Made by a program: the position numbers and the translations under genes. The notes under the pieces were generated by a model. It was not told where the DNA came from, did not search any database, and was given only the letters and a program-made list of their open reading frames with translations. A stretch of DNA of 64,000 nucleotides from Schistosoma haematobium (lineage: Eukaryota > Platyhelminthes > Trematoda > Strigeidida > Schistosomatidae): NCBI RefSeq assembly GCF_000699445.3, contig NC_067197.1, positions 2,176,152 to 2,240,151 on the forward strand, read 5' to 3'. Positions 1 to 13,400 of this stretch are shown one piece after another. Numbering within the stretch: position 1 is the first letter of the stretch; every line of letters begins with the position of its first letter.

Positions 1-330
1 TCTCCAGCTAATTCTTCCCCGTTATTATTCATCTTTTTCAAGTCTGCTTTCAATTCTCAACGCATTGTGTTCTTTGGTCTTCCTCTTTTTTTTTTCATTT
101 TCCTTTATGATTCCGAGTTAACGCTTGTCTCATAATGTAGTTTTAATGATTTCCTCAATGTATGTCCTATTCACTTCCATTGTCTTTTCTTAATTTCCTC
201 TTCACCTTGAAGCTGGTTTATTCTCTCTCACAGTAGGCTATAGCTGATAATATCCATCCAACGGACATTGAGTATCTTTCATAGACAGTTATTTATGAGT
301 ACTTGTACTTTCTTTTGATGATTGCTTAGG
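1..330 (-). mobile_element. RTE (SR2-like) non-LTR retrotransposon, 3' end
   Basis: The minus strand carries the decayed C-terminal part of the RTE ORF seen better at 62517-63389, with stretches matching the [14 protein letters not shown] region. It is cut by the window edge and is 5'-truncated, as is usual for these elements. Confidence 0.75.
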
Positions 331-539
331 AATTCATATGAAAGTTGCATATTCATATCATTATGAATAAGGATTTGAATTGTCACCATGTTGATATTCA
401 GGATTAAATCTTGGAACGTTTCAGATATTATAGATGAATCTTAAACAAACTGCTTTATTATAACCATTTTATCAAAGTAGATATATCATGTCAATTGACG
501 GAATTTAGGATACATGTTCTTTCTTGTTTGTTATTCGTC

Positions 540-885
540 AACTGAATGTATCTCCATTCTGTAGTGAACGAGAACATACAATTGGGGACAATCTAATGTA
601 TTGGAATACATAATTACAGAGCACCTAAGTGAAATCTGAGAACCATACAGTAAATACTTCAATAACAAAATGTCAATTAATTGTCTTAATGTTGAATGTT
701 CCTTTTTCAGTCAATCGGTTTGGACACAATTGTTCCTTCGTTTCCACACTAATCATATTTTGTTCTCGTTTTTTTCTGATCTTCTTAACCTTTTGCCTCT
801 AAACGTTTCACTTTCGTTTGATGAGACATACTACTTATATCTGTCGATATCAGTAGCACACACTACCCGAAAACAATAAGTTGGG
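540..885 (+). repeat. Family E repeat copy
   Basis: This is similar in order and wording to 7070-7215 (+), 24345-24630 (-) and 56425-56710 (-). Its forward frame shares a peptide with the 56.4-kb copy (DLLNLLP, then SLSxDxTYYLY and SISVA). I do not recognise the family. Confidence 0.6.
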
Positions 886-1084
886 ACTGTTGAGTTGGAA
901 ATTATATAATCAACTTTTCTGAATTCAACATATGCATGATACATTTTGCTCACCTCCACAGTTCAAATCTTCTCGAACATTTGTAATTTTGTATATTTTA
1001 TACCGATCTTACATTCCAATGAATTATGAAGTATTGAATAAAGCAAGTATTAGCATTTACAGTATAAGACTGTGGAGATGGTTG

Positions 1085-1270
1085 AGTTTCATTGAAATCA
1101 TAAACCAGTTCATGTTAGAACACTATTAAAAACCTTGAAACACTGAATGGCCATTTCGTCCTTATACGAGTTTCCTCAGCAATGCACATCCATGATATCG
1201 CATATGGGACTTAAACTCCGAACCTTTGATCTTACACGCAAACGGTCAACCTGTAGACCACTGATTTATT
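1085..1270 (-). repeat. Family A SINE, degenerate
   Basis: It has the tRNA-like head (accgtagaccactga reversed) and the hammerhead region, with many changes (ttcgtccttatacgag). Confidence 0.7.
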
Positions 1271-1378
1271 ATTGAACGATGTTAATGACTAATTTCAACC
1301 TATTATCATTACTCCTTTATTGTTTTCTTTTGATTTTCACATAATCATAGATTGTTCCAAATGAGTTATCATACATTA

Positions 1379-1605
1379 TAAGCAAAGATGGATAGTGGAA
1401 TCCAGGACAAGTTTCGTCTTATTTTTGAGACTCATCAACTAGGTGTACCTGTATATGATTTTCAGTCTATGACACCAACTCAATATCATCCACTTCAAAC
1501 GCTATCACGTTATCCATTTACTTACTGATTTCTAATAGCCATTTGCTTATATAATGGGATGAAATTTAAATTCACTTGATATTGTTTACTTGAATCATAC
1601 ACTGT
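1379..1605 (-). repeat. Family B (Sm-alpha-like) SINE, degenerate
   Basis: It carries the landmarks gatggatagtgg, ccaggac, cgtcttatttttgag and acgctatcacgttatcc of the copy at 44885-45110. The hammerhead core is broken. Confidence 0.7.
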
Positions 1606-1989
1606 TTATTTAACCCTTTTCAACCACAGATAATTCAAGTTCCGACTGTTTGTGATTATAGCTGTTAACGGAACATAGATTAGATTAAAACATGCTCCAT
1701 ACACGATTGCGTTGGTACGTGTTGATTAGACTAATTCTTATCCAATCAGCGCTAGTCAATATTTGGACAAGAATCTAGAATTCTCTCATGTAAAAACTAT
1801 AAATATACTAACGTTTATTTTTCCTTATTGTCCTTCTTACTTCCAACTACTCCTATGTTATTTGCAATATAATTCCATTCCTGTTCAATCATGTTCTGAT
1901 TGTGGAACTTGTCGAATGAATTGATATCTAAGACTAACTAAGCAATAGAAATAAATAGGTTGTAATAAAACAGAATTATAAAAATTGCA

Positions 1990-2205
1990 ATGATTGAGAT
2001 CATGAGTCAATTGAAGTTAGACAACCATGGAAAACCTGAAAGCACTGAACGGCCATTTCATCCTATTTTGAGACTTCTCAGCAGTGCGCGTCCATAACCT
2101 CGCTTCGTGAGATTCGATGCCACGGCCTCCATTCTCGTGCACAAACATTTAACCACTAGACCATTGAGTTGGTCGGCATCTAACGATGTTAATGTCTAAC
2201 TTTAA
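1990..2205 (-). repeat. Family A SINE
   Basis: Nearly full copy from the 3' tail (gatcatgagtcaattgaag) to the tRNA-like head (aaccactagaccattgagtt). The hammerhead has ttcatcc for ttcgtcc, so the GAAA motif is altered. Confidence 0.8.
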
Positions 2206-2380
2206 TCAATCCACGAAATTGAACGATACACTGACTCATATTATCAACCATTGAAATTACTAAAAATATCCATAAAACCCTCCTGATAAGAATTATAACA
2301 GAAAACAGTCAATAGTGTACTTGTATATAGAATAGTAATAATCCTATAAGGGAAAGCGGAAAGAAAACAGTACATATTCA

Positions 2381-2413
2381 TATAATAATAATAATGATAA
2401 TAATAATAATATT
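2381..2413. repeat. AT-rich microsatellite (AAT)n
   Basis: A run of aat units with one tga interruption. The following 2440-2860 is AT-rich, with a (TTGA)n tract at 2640-2680, and shows no gene or recognisable element. Confidence 0.85.
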
Positions 2414-2864
2414 GATTATAGGAATGATGATATTACTTAAATAAACAGATAAATACGTGATTATTTATAGGGTGGTATTACATTCATTCAAACGAATTTA
2501 TAAATAAATAAACAAAGAAAGAAAAACAAACAAGAAAAACAATAACAACAACTTCAAGTAAAATGACAATAATATTTGTTTTTGTTTAATTTGGTTAATT
2601 GATTATCGATTTCTAATATGATAAGGTGTACATCTATCATTGATTGATTGGTTGATCGATCGATTGATTGATTGATTGATGGGTGGATGGATACAATAAT
2701 TGATTAATTTTATCTTTTAAATTCAATAGTAACAATTGAATCAGTGAAATTTTATTAACCAGCAAATGCACGACGAATAATTCTTCGAACAAACTTTAAT
2801 AGAGAGAACAAAAAACAAGAAAGAAAGAAACAAATTATATAATGAATAAAAATGTCATTTTAAT

Positions 2865-3090
2865 TAAAGATGGATAGTGACTAGCAAGTGGAATCTAGGA
2901 TATGTCAATTAGATGTATCTATATCTTAGAGTTGATTTTCACTCTGGAATATGAATACAATACCGTTTGTGTCAAACACCATCAAGTTATCTACTTTGAT
3001 AATGAGTCCTGATAGTCACTTGTTTGTTCAATGGGGGTAAAGTTTAAATTCCCTTAGTATTGTTACCTTGAATCGTTCAACTATTCATCT
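2865..3090 (-). repeat. Family B SINE, degenerate
   Basis: It begins gatggatagtgactagc and runs to the tRNA-like head and the cacttgtttgttcaatggg end. Its hammerhead segment is largely lost (ggatatgtcaattag). Confidence 0.7.
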
Positions 3091-3214
3091 TTGTTTAGAA
3101 TGGTTGTGAATCAAGACAATATCTAAGCAATACGCATAGTATACATATATATCAATTAGAGACTGATCAATCGCAGTTCTAATCATCATTGGGAAGATTC
3201 AAATAACTAATGCA

Positions 3215-3410
3215 CAATCAATTGGCTATTAGGGCTCAGTAGCTAAGTGGATAAAGCAATGGTAGCTTAACACAAACGGTATTGCACTTGTGTCCCAGAG
3301 TGAACATCAACTTTGAGTTGTAAGTACATTTAGTTGACGAGTGCCCCCCCCCACCGAAAAATGAAACGTACGTCCCAGATTCAACTACTATCCACTATCA
3401 TCTTTGAATA
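3215..3410 (+). repeat. Family B SINE, opposite orientation
   Basis: The head reads gctcagtagctaagtggataa and the tail ccactatcatctttgaa. With the minus copy at 2865 it forms an inverted pair. The hammerhead is interrupted by a run of C. An AT-rich purine tract follows at 3559-3750. Confidence 0.7.
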
Positions 3411-3884
3411 ATCTTATTTCTATTTTTTTTAATCGAATACTAACCATTTCTTAGAGACATATTGACATATTGACGTTAACAACACTAGTAACAATAACAC
3501 TGTTGAAATCAAATTGATTTGGAAGTATTTCAGAAAAGAACTGAGACAATATTAATGAATGATATTAGTTACTATGGAATCAACTACAACAAGTAGAATA
3601 TTGAAAGAACTGGTGAGAGATAAAGAAAAAGGAAAAAGAGAAAAAAAAGAAAAGTTTAAAGTTTGTATGATAAGTATAATTATTAAAGAGAAGATATTAG
3701 AAACCGTATTTAATGAGAGGAAATTCTTATTGAATAAACACAATAGGTAAGTGAACAAGTATTCATCTATGACTCCACCAGAGGAGTAATATCATGAATT
3801 CATTGAAGTTACACAGATCTACCACTGAATGTCGGCTCAGTGGTCAAGAGTTTAAGTGGTTATGAGCATACATCAACTTTCTGT

Positions 3885-4255
3885 GAGCATAGGAGGTTGT
3901 TGATGCCTATTGCCAATGTCCAGCACTTTAACCAACTTAGTGAACATGGACGGATCACCTAAGAGAGCTGGAACACCTTGGTACATATTGGCTTCAGGAT
4001 CCTAAGGGAGCAAATAACTTATGAACTTATTGTTAATCATCGGCTACCATGAGACTGCATCTCTTTATAACGCTCCACTGCTTTGTGGATTAGACACCTC
4101 CGACTGAAAGGCTCGGGGAGCAGTCCCATAAGAAAGTCACTTACTTCGGTTTGGGCACTCGGACAGTAACTCAGCCCTCACATATATCGAATAAAGTGTT
4201 GCGTACTTATATTTCGTCCACCCCTTGTACTAGTCTTTGCGTATTTATATAAACA
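3885..4255 (+). repeat. Family D repeat, partial
   Basis: It shares the order gctaccatgagactgcatct, cccactg, ggctc, tttgggcac, ccctcacatat with the full copies at 17834 and 23144, and it lacks their first part. Confidence 0.75.
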
Positions 4256-4362
4256 AATAGAATCTTGATATTTCAGTTCCATTAAACTTTTTTAGCTTTT
4301 CTTTTGGAAAGTTCATTCATGACAAACACAAACTATAATTCAAACAAACAAAAAGAACTTAC

Positions 4363-4492
4363 ACGAAGTTTTCCACGTGAAAGATCTTCAGTTACAGTTA
4401 CTGTAATTGAACTATTAGCTGTTCCATAAGGATTTGTAGCTATACATGTGTACTTTCCTGAATGTTCCGGTATTAATTGACCTCTTGCAATT
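4363..4492 (-). CDS. Exon 23: I-set Ig domain, last part
   Basis: A 130-nt exon, phase 2 to phase 0. It has the textbook I-set end: [19 protein letters not shown] then ITVTV. This matches the F-G strands of perlecan and hemicentin domains. The strong donor is gtaagt at 4362. No further exon can be seen to the left, so the gene goes on outside the window. Confidence 0.88.
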
Positions 4493-7400
4493 CTATATAC
4501 AAAGAAGAAACTCAAATGATTGAGAAAATAATCAAAGAAAAACCAACTTTTAACTAGATTCTTGTAGAAATCCTGAAGAAAAAACAACCTAATTGTTGTA
4601 ATTTCATTGTTGTTTTCTATCAAATGTGAGCTTCATTCATGAAATCGAATGTCTTGTAGTTCGATTCCTACATGAGGAATTGTGAATGTACACTGCCGAG
4701 AAATCCCATACTGAAACGAAATGACCGTTCAGTGCTTTCAGGTGATCTAGCTTAGATCGATTCAAGGTTTCAACTGTGATAATACAAAACATCTTATTGA
4801 GCCATAGACATTCAATCCTTCTTAGTGCATATCAAATCCTATTGATCAAGCCACAATGTGGCCACTAGTCTATGTGACTCGATATTGTGTGCACTATGTT
4901 GAGATAAAATGGTGGTTCAAGGTAGTCAATAGGAAACCCTGTTGGTTTGCATTACAATTTTACATAAAAGTGAGAGCTAGAATCGGCCCCATCATCACAA
5001 ACCCATAATACTACACTAGAGCTTCAAATTATTTACCACACTATCAATCGATTCCAATAATATACCTATAAATACCAATAAGAGATGGAGATATTCTAGT
5101 CACCTGTTTTTCTAAACAATAACTTACGCAAATATATAAATTCTTCCATAAGCATATGTATTTCCGATTAATTTTGGTAATCTACGTTCAGGAGGAGGTT
5201 TACCAGAAGGTTCAAATGTCCATTCTACTTTTGATTCAGGTGAAGATGATTCATCAGTGCATTGTAATGACATTTCATCATTAGTTGTATAAGTGATTGA
5301 TCCACTACTATAAATTGCTGGAGCAGCTGTTTGAAGGGAAAAAATTTTTGGGAAAATATAATCATACGTATGAGCTGTTTATAAGGGAGGGGGCTTGTTT
5401 AACTTTCAGGGTTAAATCGCTGACATCAGTCAGACAATTCCTAAAACCGAAGGTTATTGGGAGATTCTTCCATTTTGAGTATACCTGTATAAACTGGAAT
5501 TCTTTCTGGAATCATCTTCAATGTAAATATTTATTTGTGCTAACAAGCACATACATCACAATTGATTGATCACTGGGTGGTGATTCGATCTGCACTAATA
5601 AGGACTAGACAAGCATGAGATTGATCACCACCCAGTGATCAATCAATTGTGATTACATCTCAGTCCTACAGGAGGTTAGTCACGGCTCGGATAGCTCAGT
5701 GGTAACGTCTCTGACTGTGAAGCTGGGTGACACGAGATCGAATCCGCCAGGGAGCACCAGTTCCCTCAAGATTACAGGTACACCTTGCTGACGAGTGCCA
5801 AGTAGCATGAAACCCGGGTCCAGGGTTTCCTGTTGACTACCTCCAACCACCATCTAATCTCAAGCACATACATCAGTTATAAAGCATTAAAATTAAGACC
5901 TTCAGGATTAATCGTTGAATTCATGAGTCAATTAAAGCCAGACCACCGTGGAAAACTTGAAAGCACCTGACAGTTGTTTCGTCCTAGTGTGGTACTCCTC
6001 AGCAGTGCACATCCATGACCCGTTGAGGCTAGGTATTAACACCGTTAGAGGCCGGCCGGCTCAGTGGTCTAGAAGTTAAGCGTTAGCACACGTGACTGAT
6101 AGGTCCTGGGTTCGAATCCCTCGGGCGGCGTCGTGAATTCGCACTGTGAGGAGTCTCATACTAGTAGAAAATGGCCATCCAATGCTTCCAGGTTTTCCAC
6201 AGTTGTCTAGCTTTATTTGGCTCATGAATTCAACTAATAAACTACTAAAATCTCCACCAAACCCCCTTCGGATAATAACTTTCATGTTTGGTGGCAAATC
6301 CTTAAAATTCAAACCATATATCTTAGTTTGCGTTCATAGCTTCAGTTAGTCCTCAACATTGTTATACTACCGTATATATACCTACTAGTATTACCCGTCC
6401 CACTGAAAACATGAATGAATCTCATTATTTATGGAACATAAACTTCAGTTGAATCCGATTCGGTATTTGGCTAAGCATCAGCATAATTTAGTTGAATTGA
6501 TGAAATTCGATCAAAGCATGTGGTTATTGCACACTACAACGAACAATGAAGTTGTTTCTTATTTTACCAATTATTGATTTATTATCTGGAATGACAGCTG
6601 ATGTACATCTGAGAATAGAGCAGTTCAGAAAACTCATTGAACTATTGAGATTTTAGTTCAAAGAACATTTCCGACATTGTTTTACAATGTGTTTAGGCTA
6701 AACCTGTTGTATCAGAAGGGGTTTTGTGGAGATTGTAATAATTTCAATAGTTGAGATCATGGGTCAGTTGAAGCTAGACCACCGTGGAAAACCTGGAAAC
6801 ACTGGATGACCATTTCGTCCTATTGTGGGACTTCTTAGCAGTGCGCATCCACAACCCCGCCTCGTGAGATTCGAATCGAGAACTTATCAGTCTCGCACGC
6901 GAGCGCTTAACTACTAGACCACTGAGCCGGCATCCACCACCTGTTGTAAACAAAAGCTCATGTAGGCAAGACCAAATTATCTTTTTTTAAATGCACATTC
7001 ACATATCGGTTTAGCAAAATGTGAAGATCATTTGCATATTTTTGAATTGTCTCTTACAAGCTTCATTGTTCCTTTATTCTTATTTTTATCTTGAATGATT
7101 TCATCTTTCTTTCTCTCTTCTCTTTTTTTTCAATTTTCTCAACCTTCTACTCGTAAACATTGATGTTACATACTACTTATGTCTATCAACATATGTAGCA
7201 TACCAGTATCAGTTTTCAATGGTGTTCAACTGTAGTGAACTACACTTATTAATTCCTATATTCATTTTAATTGGACGTTTTTTTTCAAATCAAGTTTGAT
7301 TTTGATCCAAGAGCGTAGACATAAATACAAAATGTGCTGTCAAGTAAGATCTAGGATCAAGGAAATGAAAACTTCAAATAGTACTAAACGTAAGATAAAT

Positions 7401-10400
7401 TGTTTATCCGAAGGGGGTTTTGTGGAGATTTCAGTAATGTTATCGTTGAATTTATGAGTTTATTAAAGTTAGACGATTATAGAAAACTTGGAAGCATTGG
7501 ACAACGCAATACTCTAGAGGTTAAGCATTCGCGCGTAAGACCGATAGGTACTCAGTTCAAATCCCACGGGCAGGATGCATATTGTTGAGGAGTCCTATAC
7601 TAAGACGAAACGACCGTCCAGTGATTCCAAGTTCAACTATAAAATTAACCATTTCTCATTGATTTTAAACAGTTAACAAAATAAAGGTCAACCATTTAAA
7701 TCATTGTACAGGGTTGGATGGAGAATACTGGTGAGCGACTTATGCTCCTTCACGAGGATAAACAGGCGTAAGTAAGTAAATAAGTAACTCATTGAAATGA
7801 AATAAACTTTATGAACAACACATACCTTGACGTTTAATGATCACATCTTGATATTCAATAAGTTTAAAGTTATATTCTTTTAATTGTAAACTAACTTGAC
7901 ATCTAAATCGACCTTCATCTATATATCTAGTTGAATTAGCAAAATAGAATAATCTATCACCAGTTAATACAATTTCTTTTAATGAACTACAATCATCATT
8001 TTGACACTATAGAAAGAAGAAAACAAAAAAAAGGATAAGAAAATAAGAAGAAGAGATGTAAATCGATCAATATTTATTGTTAGATTATTGAATATAAGGA
8101 ATTGTATTTGGCATAAGTTTAGTCATTCAGCGTTCGTTAAAAAGATGTATCCGGGAACTAGAAGTGAACTGGAGATTATTATGGGATTTGAATATGTGTT
8201 ACGTAATATTATAATTAGTTATATTACTACTGAGTTAATTACTCTGTAAGTGACCTTCTACATGAATAAGATCATTGTAATAATTGATTCTTACTTAATT
8301 ACATATGCCTGTTACTCCTTGTCGAGGAGCATAGGCCATCCACCAGAACTCACTATCTAACCATGTCCTGGGTAATCCTTTCCAGCTCTTTCCACTTGCT
8401 ATTCATTCTTTTCATATCTGATTCTATTTCACGACGTAAAGTGTTCTTTGGCATTCCACTTTTCCTCTTCCCTTCATGGTTCCAAGTTAGGGCTTGCCTA
8501 GTGATGCAGTTTGATGTTTTGCGTAATGTATGTTCTATCCATTTCTCTCGTCTTTTCCTGATTTCCTCTTCAGTTGGAAGTTGGTTTGTTCTATCCCACA
8601 GAAGACTGTCTATAACGGTATCTGACCAATGGATGTTGAATATCTTGCGAAGATATTTATTTATCAATGCTTGTACGTTCTTGACGATGGTTGTAGTAGT
8701 TCTCCAAGTTACAGCTCCGTATAGTAGCAGCTGTCTTGATGTTCGTATTGAAGATTGTGACTTTGATATTGGTTGAACGCTGTTTTGAGTTCCATCAATG
8801 CAGTCCTTGCTTTACCATTATCGTACTTATTCATTCATTCATTAATAAATTTTAAGGTCCTGATTTCGTAATTTTATTTTGAAAATTTGAACTTCTTTTC
8901 GCTACAAAAGCGCTCTTTACACCTTCATGTCGTATTTCTCACTTGAGAGAATCTTAAACGATATTGGTCCTTTGTGTCTTTTAGCATGCTATTTTGTAAC
9001 CCTTCCCAAGGACGGTTTTGTGCTGTATATATACGTTTCGATCTGTGTCTGTTGTTATCGCTCGTGCTTCTGGCTTTTTGCGAAATATACTTCCCAATTC
9101 GGACTTCGATTTCTCTCTCTCTCTCTAGTTAGCGGGGCTGGGACGTAATAGAGTAGCTAGTTTATTAGTCTTTGGTCACAAGTCTTTGTTCCGTTCGTAG
9201 ACTAAGTGAAGTCGTAACCGCTTCAAACCTAGCAGATAGTTACTGGGTTCGAGTCCCAATATGAAATTTAGCACTGAGATGTAAGTGTATACACTTTTTA
9301 AAATAAAAACAAGATACTACTCAAAAGTGCATGATCATTATATGAGTACAGACAATATCAAAATAATCGATTAAGGGCAATATCAGACATATCAGACATT
9401 TTATATAAATATTTACTTTAAACCATGTCGCTACAGCTTCTCCTGAAGTTACTTCCGGTTTACAACCAAGTTCATAATCTTGTGTTGAATCATATGAATC
9501 TTTAGGCATATCAACTGGTTCTAATATTGATTCATCTGGTTTTACACGATCAATACGTATTGATTTAATCATTGGTTTATCTATTAAGTGAGAAAAACAA
9601 AATAGGAGAAATTTTGTTAGGGGCATCATTCAATATGGATATTAGACGGTCAATGTATAGCGAAACCAACCTGAACGGGACAATACTTAAATTTCCATAG
9701 TTTCTGTTCATTGCAATACAAGAGAGGCTTGATTAAGTGACTCTTTAAGAGGACTTAAAGAATTTGTACTTCTGATACGGTGGAAAAAGATGAAAAGTTA
9801 CTGAATGACACATTAATAGTAAATGGTTATCCACTAAAGCTTATTAATAGGTATAAAAGTCAGTTAATGCCAAGACCTCTTATTTATTCAGTTCCAAAGA
9901 AAAAGAGTTTATATCTATCTACCATATAGAGGCGCATCTAACAGTATAGTCTTAAGGCAGAGATTGAAAGCAGCCATCGAGAATACATATTTTGCTGCTC
10001 AGTTGGTAGTGATTGAAAAGTCTAAGGTCGTGATTCCTAATAGACCCAAACAATGCACTAATGATTACGTCACATCCCATTGTATTTACCAATTCACATG
10101 TTTGTATGGACACACATACATAGGGAGGAGTAATCGAGCAATACAATCAAGGATCAATGGACATGTCCCTAAATGGCTTCAAAATCATTGTGTGTCAAAT
10201 GATCCGATCAACGTGGGAGGTAGAAACCCAAGTTCATCGATAACAAAACATTAAATTGAAATGAGGTACAAAATTGACATTCATACAGCTTTTAGAATGT
10301 TGTATAGACATTGTCAAGGACGAATTCTCAAGTTTATTGAAGCCTTGTCTATTGGTAAATTTAAACCTCCCTTATGTATACAAAAACAATTTGTCGTAAC

Positions 10401-13400
10401 CTTGAATTTACCTTAGTAATCCTTGCGTTATTCTATGTCCTAGGATAACGCGACAATTTCTTATTCTTTCTCTCTCCTTTATTACCTTTTATACTTGAAC
10501 TTTCATTTAATTGACCTTTATTAATTGTCATATAAAAATGCCTTGACAAGTATATGTGTGTGACCAGATTGTTCGAAATGTATAACGCTAATACATCACA
10601 TTTTCATCAGATCAACTTTGTCTTCTCATTGTTCTATTGAAATATGGATAGTATTCAAAGTTTATGGTTAATGAACTGATTAAGATTTATTATTATTAAT
10701 GGCTTGATTCATTATTCTATATTTGGTACAAGCCAGTAGGTCCTGGGTTCGAGCCCCGCGGGGGGAGGGTTCGTGGATGCGCACTGATGAGGAGTCCCAT
10801 ACTAGGACGAAACGGCCGTCCAGTGCTTCCAGGTTTTCAATGGTGGTCTAGCTTCAACTGACTCATAATTTCAATCTGTGACAATATAGAATTCTCAGAA
10901 CAAGTTTCTTATTTGTTGATTGTTCCTAACGTTCAATATTGAGTGATCACCAGTTAGATGTTAACAGTTCACAAATCTACATCTGAATAATGTTCAGTTC
11001 ATTTCGATTTATAATGCGCCATCAACCATCATGTCTCTGATTGGACTCTTTTGTAACTTGTACAGTGGAAGGTTGTAAAACTTTTCAGAAACACACCTTA
11101 ATACATTATGAAATCGATTAATAGACATAGTGAACTGTTAAAACAAACAAACAAGCAAACAGAACACAGATAACCTGGTGTTATACGATCTAGTTGGATT
11201 TTATCTAAACCACATATGTCTAAAATATATGATTCATATAATAAAAGCTGAAGTTGTGTTCTGGACTTAAACGGGTAGGACAAAGACAATAAGAACTAAT
11301 AAGGGTTTGGAGTTGACTCTAGGCTATTTTTAATGGTTAACGTATTATTGGTTAGGCACAGAGCCATCATCGTATAAGTCGGTGCTTTGAATCTGTTATA
11401 ACTTGTGGCCTTGTGCCCTCTATCAATATATATATATATATATTACGTAATGATACCGCCAATTAGAGAATAGTGATTAATCGTCCAAACCAATGACGTG
11501 TAAATCTCTACGAATATCCTATAGTACTTATCGGTCATACTTCTTGCCTAGCCCTGCCTGCCTGTTCAGTCCAGGACACTAATCTCAGTCTCCACGACAT
11601 GAATCAAGTATTTCAAATAAACTGGGTTTATATACAAACCAAACAGACCATATCGTACCATAAAATAGGAAACAACATTTGTACAAGAATTAGCCAAATG
11701 TGGCTATGAATGTGGGATACTCTAATTAATAGACTAGGCATAACTGAAGAATGGTCAATCGTATATTAATCGTCTATGCGTCAAACTAAAGCTTATAATA
11801 AGAGGAGTGTAGATATACATCATCTAGTTACTGAATAGTTATACAATAAGAATATACGTATAATATTTGTCCATAAATAGTTCCCGAAAGTTAACACTCA
11901 TAATTCTCGTCAGGATATAACAGAATCAATGAGATAACGCTCCGGGAACTATACACATGGACTTTGATTCATCGACCATTTTGATGATAAGTAGTATGAA
12001 AGAATAGAAGAACAAGTAAACGGTTCACGTGACAATGCTTTGACTCCATATCATTTCAGATATTTAATGAGGCAAACAATCTAAGTAATGCATCTTCTTA
12101 AAATATACTGCATCACAAGACAAGTCCTCACTTGTCATCCTCAAGGTCAAAGGAGATGAAGGAGACCAAAGAACACATTACGTCGAGAAATAGAGACAGA
12201 CAAATATGAGAAGAATGAACAACAATAGGATAGAACTGGAAACGAAGGTATAAGTAAGTAAGTAATCTTCTTAATATACTCATCATCAAGTCTAATCTCA
12301 ACAGATTTCTATTGAGTTGAGTGTAAAATGACATAAGTCATTATTTAACCTTATCCTCACTAAATTCACCAGTTTATTATAATCTTCTCATTCAGAGATT
12401 TTTATATCGGTTTTAGATCAGTTCATGATCTGAATCAAAAAACTTAACAATCTCCACAACCCCTATACTGATAATTACCATGTACTCACTAGTGACTAGC
12501 TTCGTGAGAAAATTCCCGGAGTTCTGGTGAGAAGCCGTGACCAGTGGAGCTAATCCGTGTCGGGTAGAAACAGGTGTCTACAATGGAATATGGTCGCACA
12601 ACTTCGTGGATTGGTTGACGTTAGACATTAACACCATTGGATGCCGGCTCAGTGGTCCAGTAGGTTAAGCGTTCGCGCACGAGAATGAAGGGCCTGGGTT
12701 CGAATCCTTTGAGTGTGGGATCGTGGATGCGCACTGCTGAGGAGTCCCACGATAGGACGAAACGGCCGTTCAGTGCTTCCAGGTTTCCAACAATGGTCTA
12801 ATATCAATTGGTTCATGATTTCAATCAAAAAACTTAACAATCTCCACGACCCTTATACTGATTTTTATATATTTGATTATTAAAATTGATCATTACAATT
12901 GACTTACTTCTCACATTGATAATAAATGGATGTGATGATGTATTATAAGTATCATTATATGATGCAATACATCGTACTTCATATACTGATTCATCTGATA
13001 TAGTTGTACTTGGTAAACGTAACTTATTTAATTGTAATTGATTAGATCTCCAACCAGAAATATCTTCAGCACCTTGTCTTGGATCTGTATCTCTTATCCA
13101 TATACCATTTTCATTACCTAAATTCATTTCCCATTGATAATTTGACGGTTCTACACGTTCACCAGTAATAAGATCTATAAATTAAAATGCGAATACATAA
13201 GTTTCTAATTTACAATGTCTAAACTAAATGAAAACAGTCAATAGTTTATAAACTAACAAAAACAACCTAGAAGAGTGTTATGCTCTTGTAGTGACCTACT
13301 TTTATCAAGAGAACGCGATTTGTTTAGTGGAAACAATTATTATTATAACCAATTGTACCAGTGATTGTTTTACTGTACTTGCTTGTTTATCTGTACTAAA

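Noticed and set aside
3552..3758. Hydrophobic minus-strand frame (FTYLLCLFNKNF...) as the next exon of the Ig gene
   Set aside because: It is the reverse of an A/G-rich low-complexity tract, and it has no Ig motif and no suitable acceptor in phase 0.
8363..8776. 137-codon plus-strand open frame
   Set aside because: It is the antisense shadow of the RTE C-terminal ORF on the minus strand.
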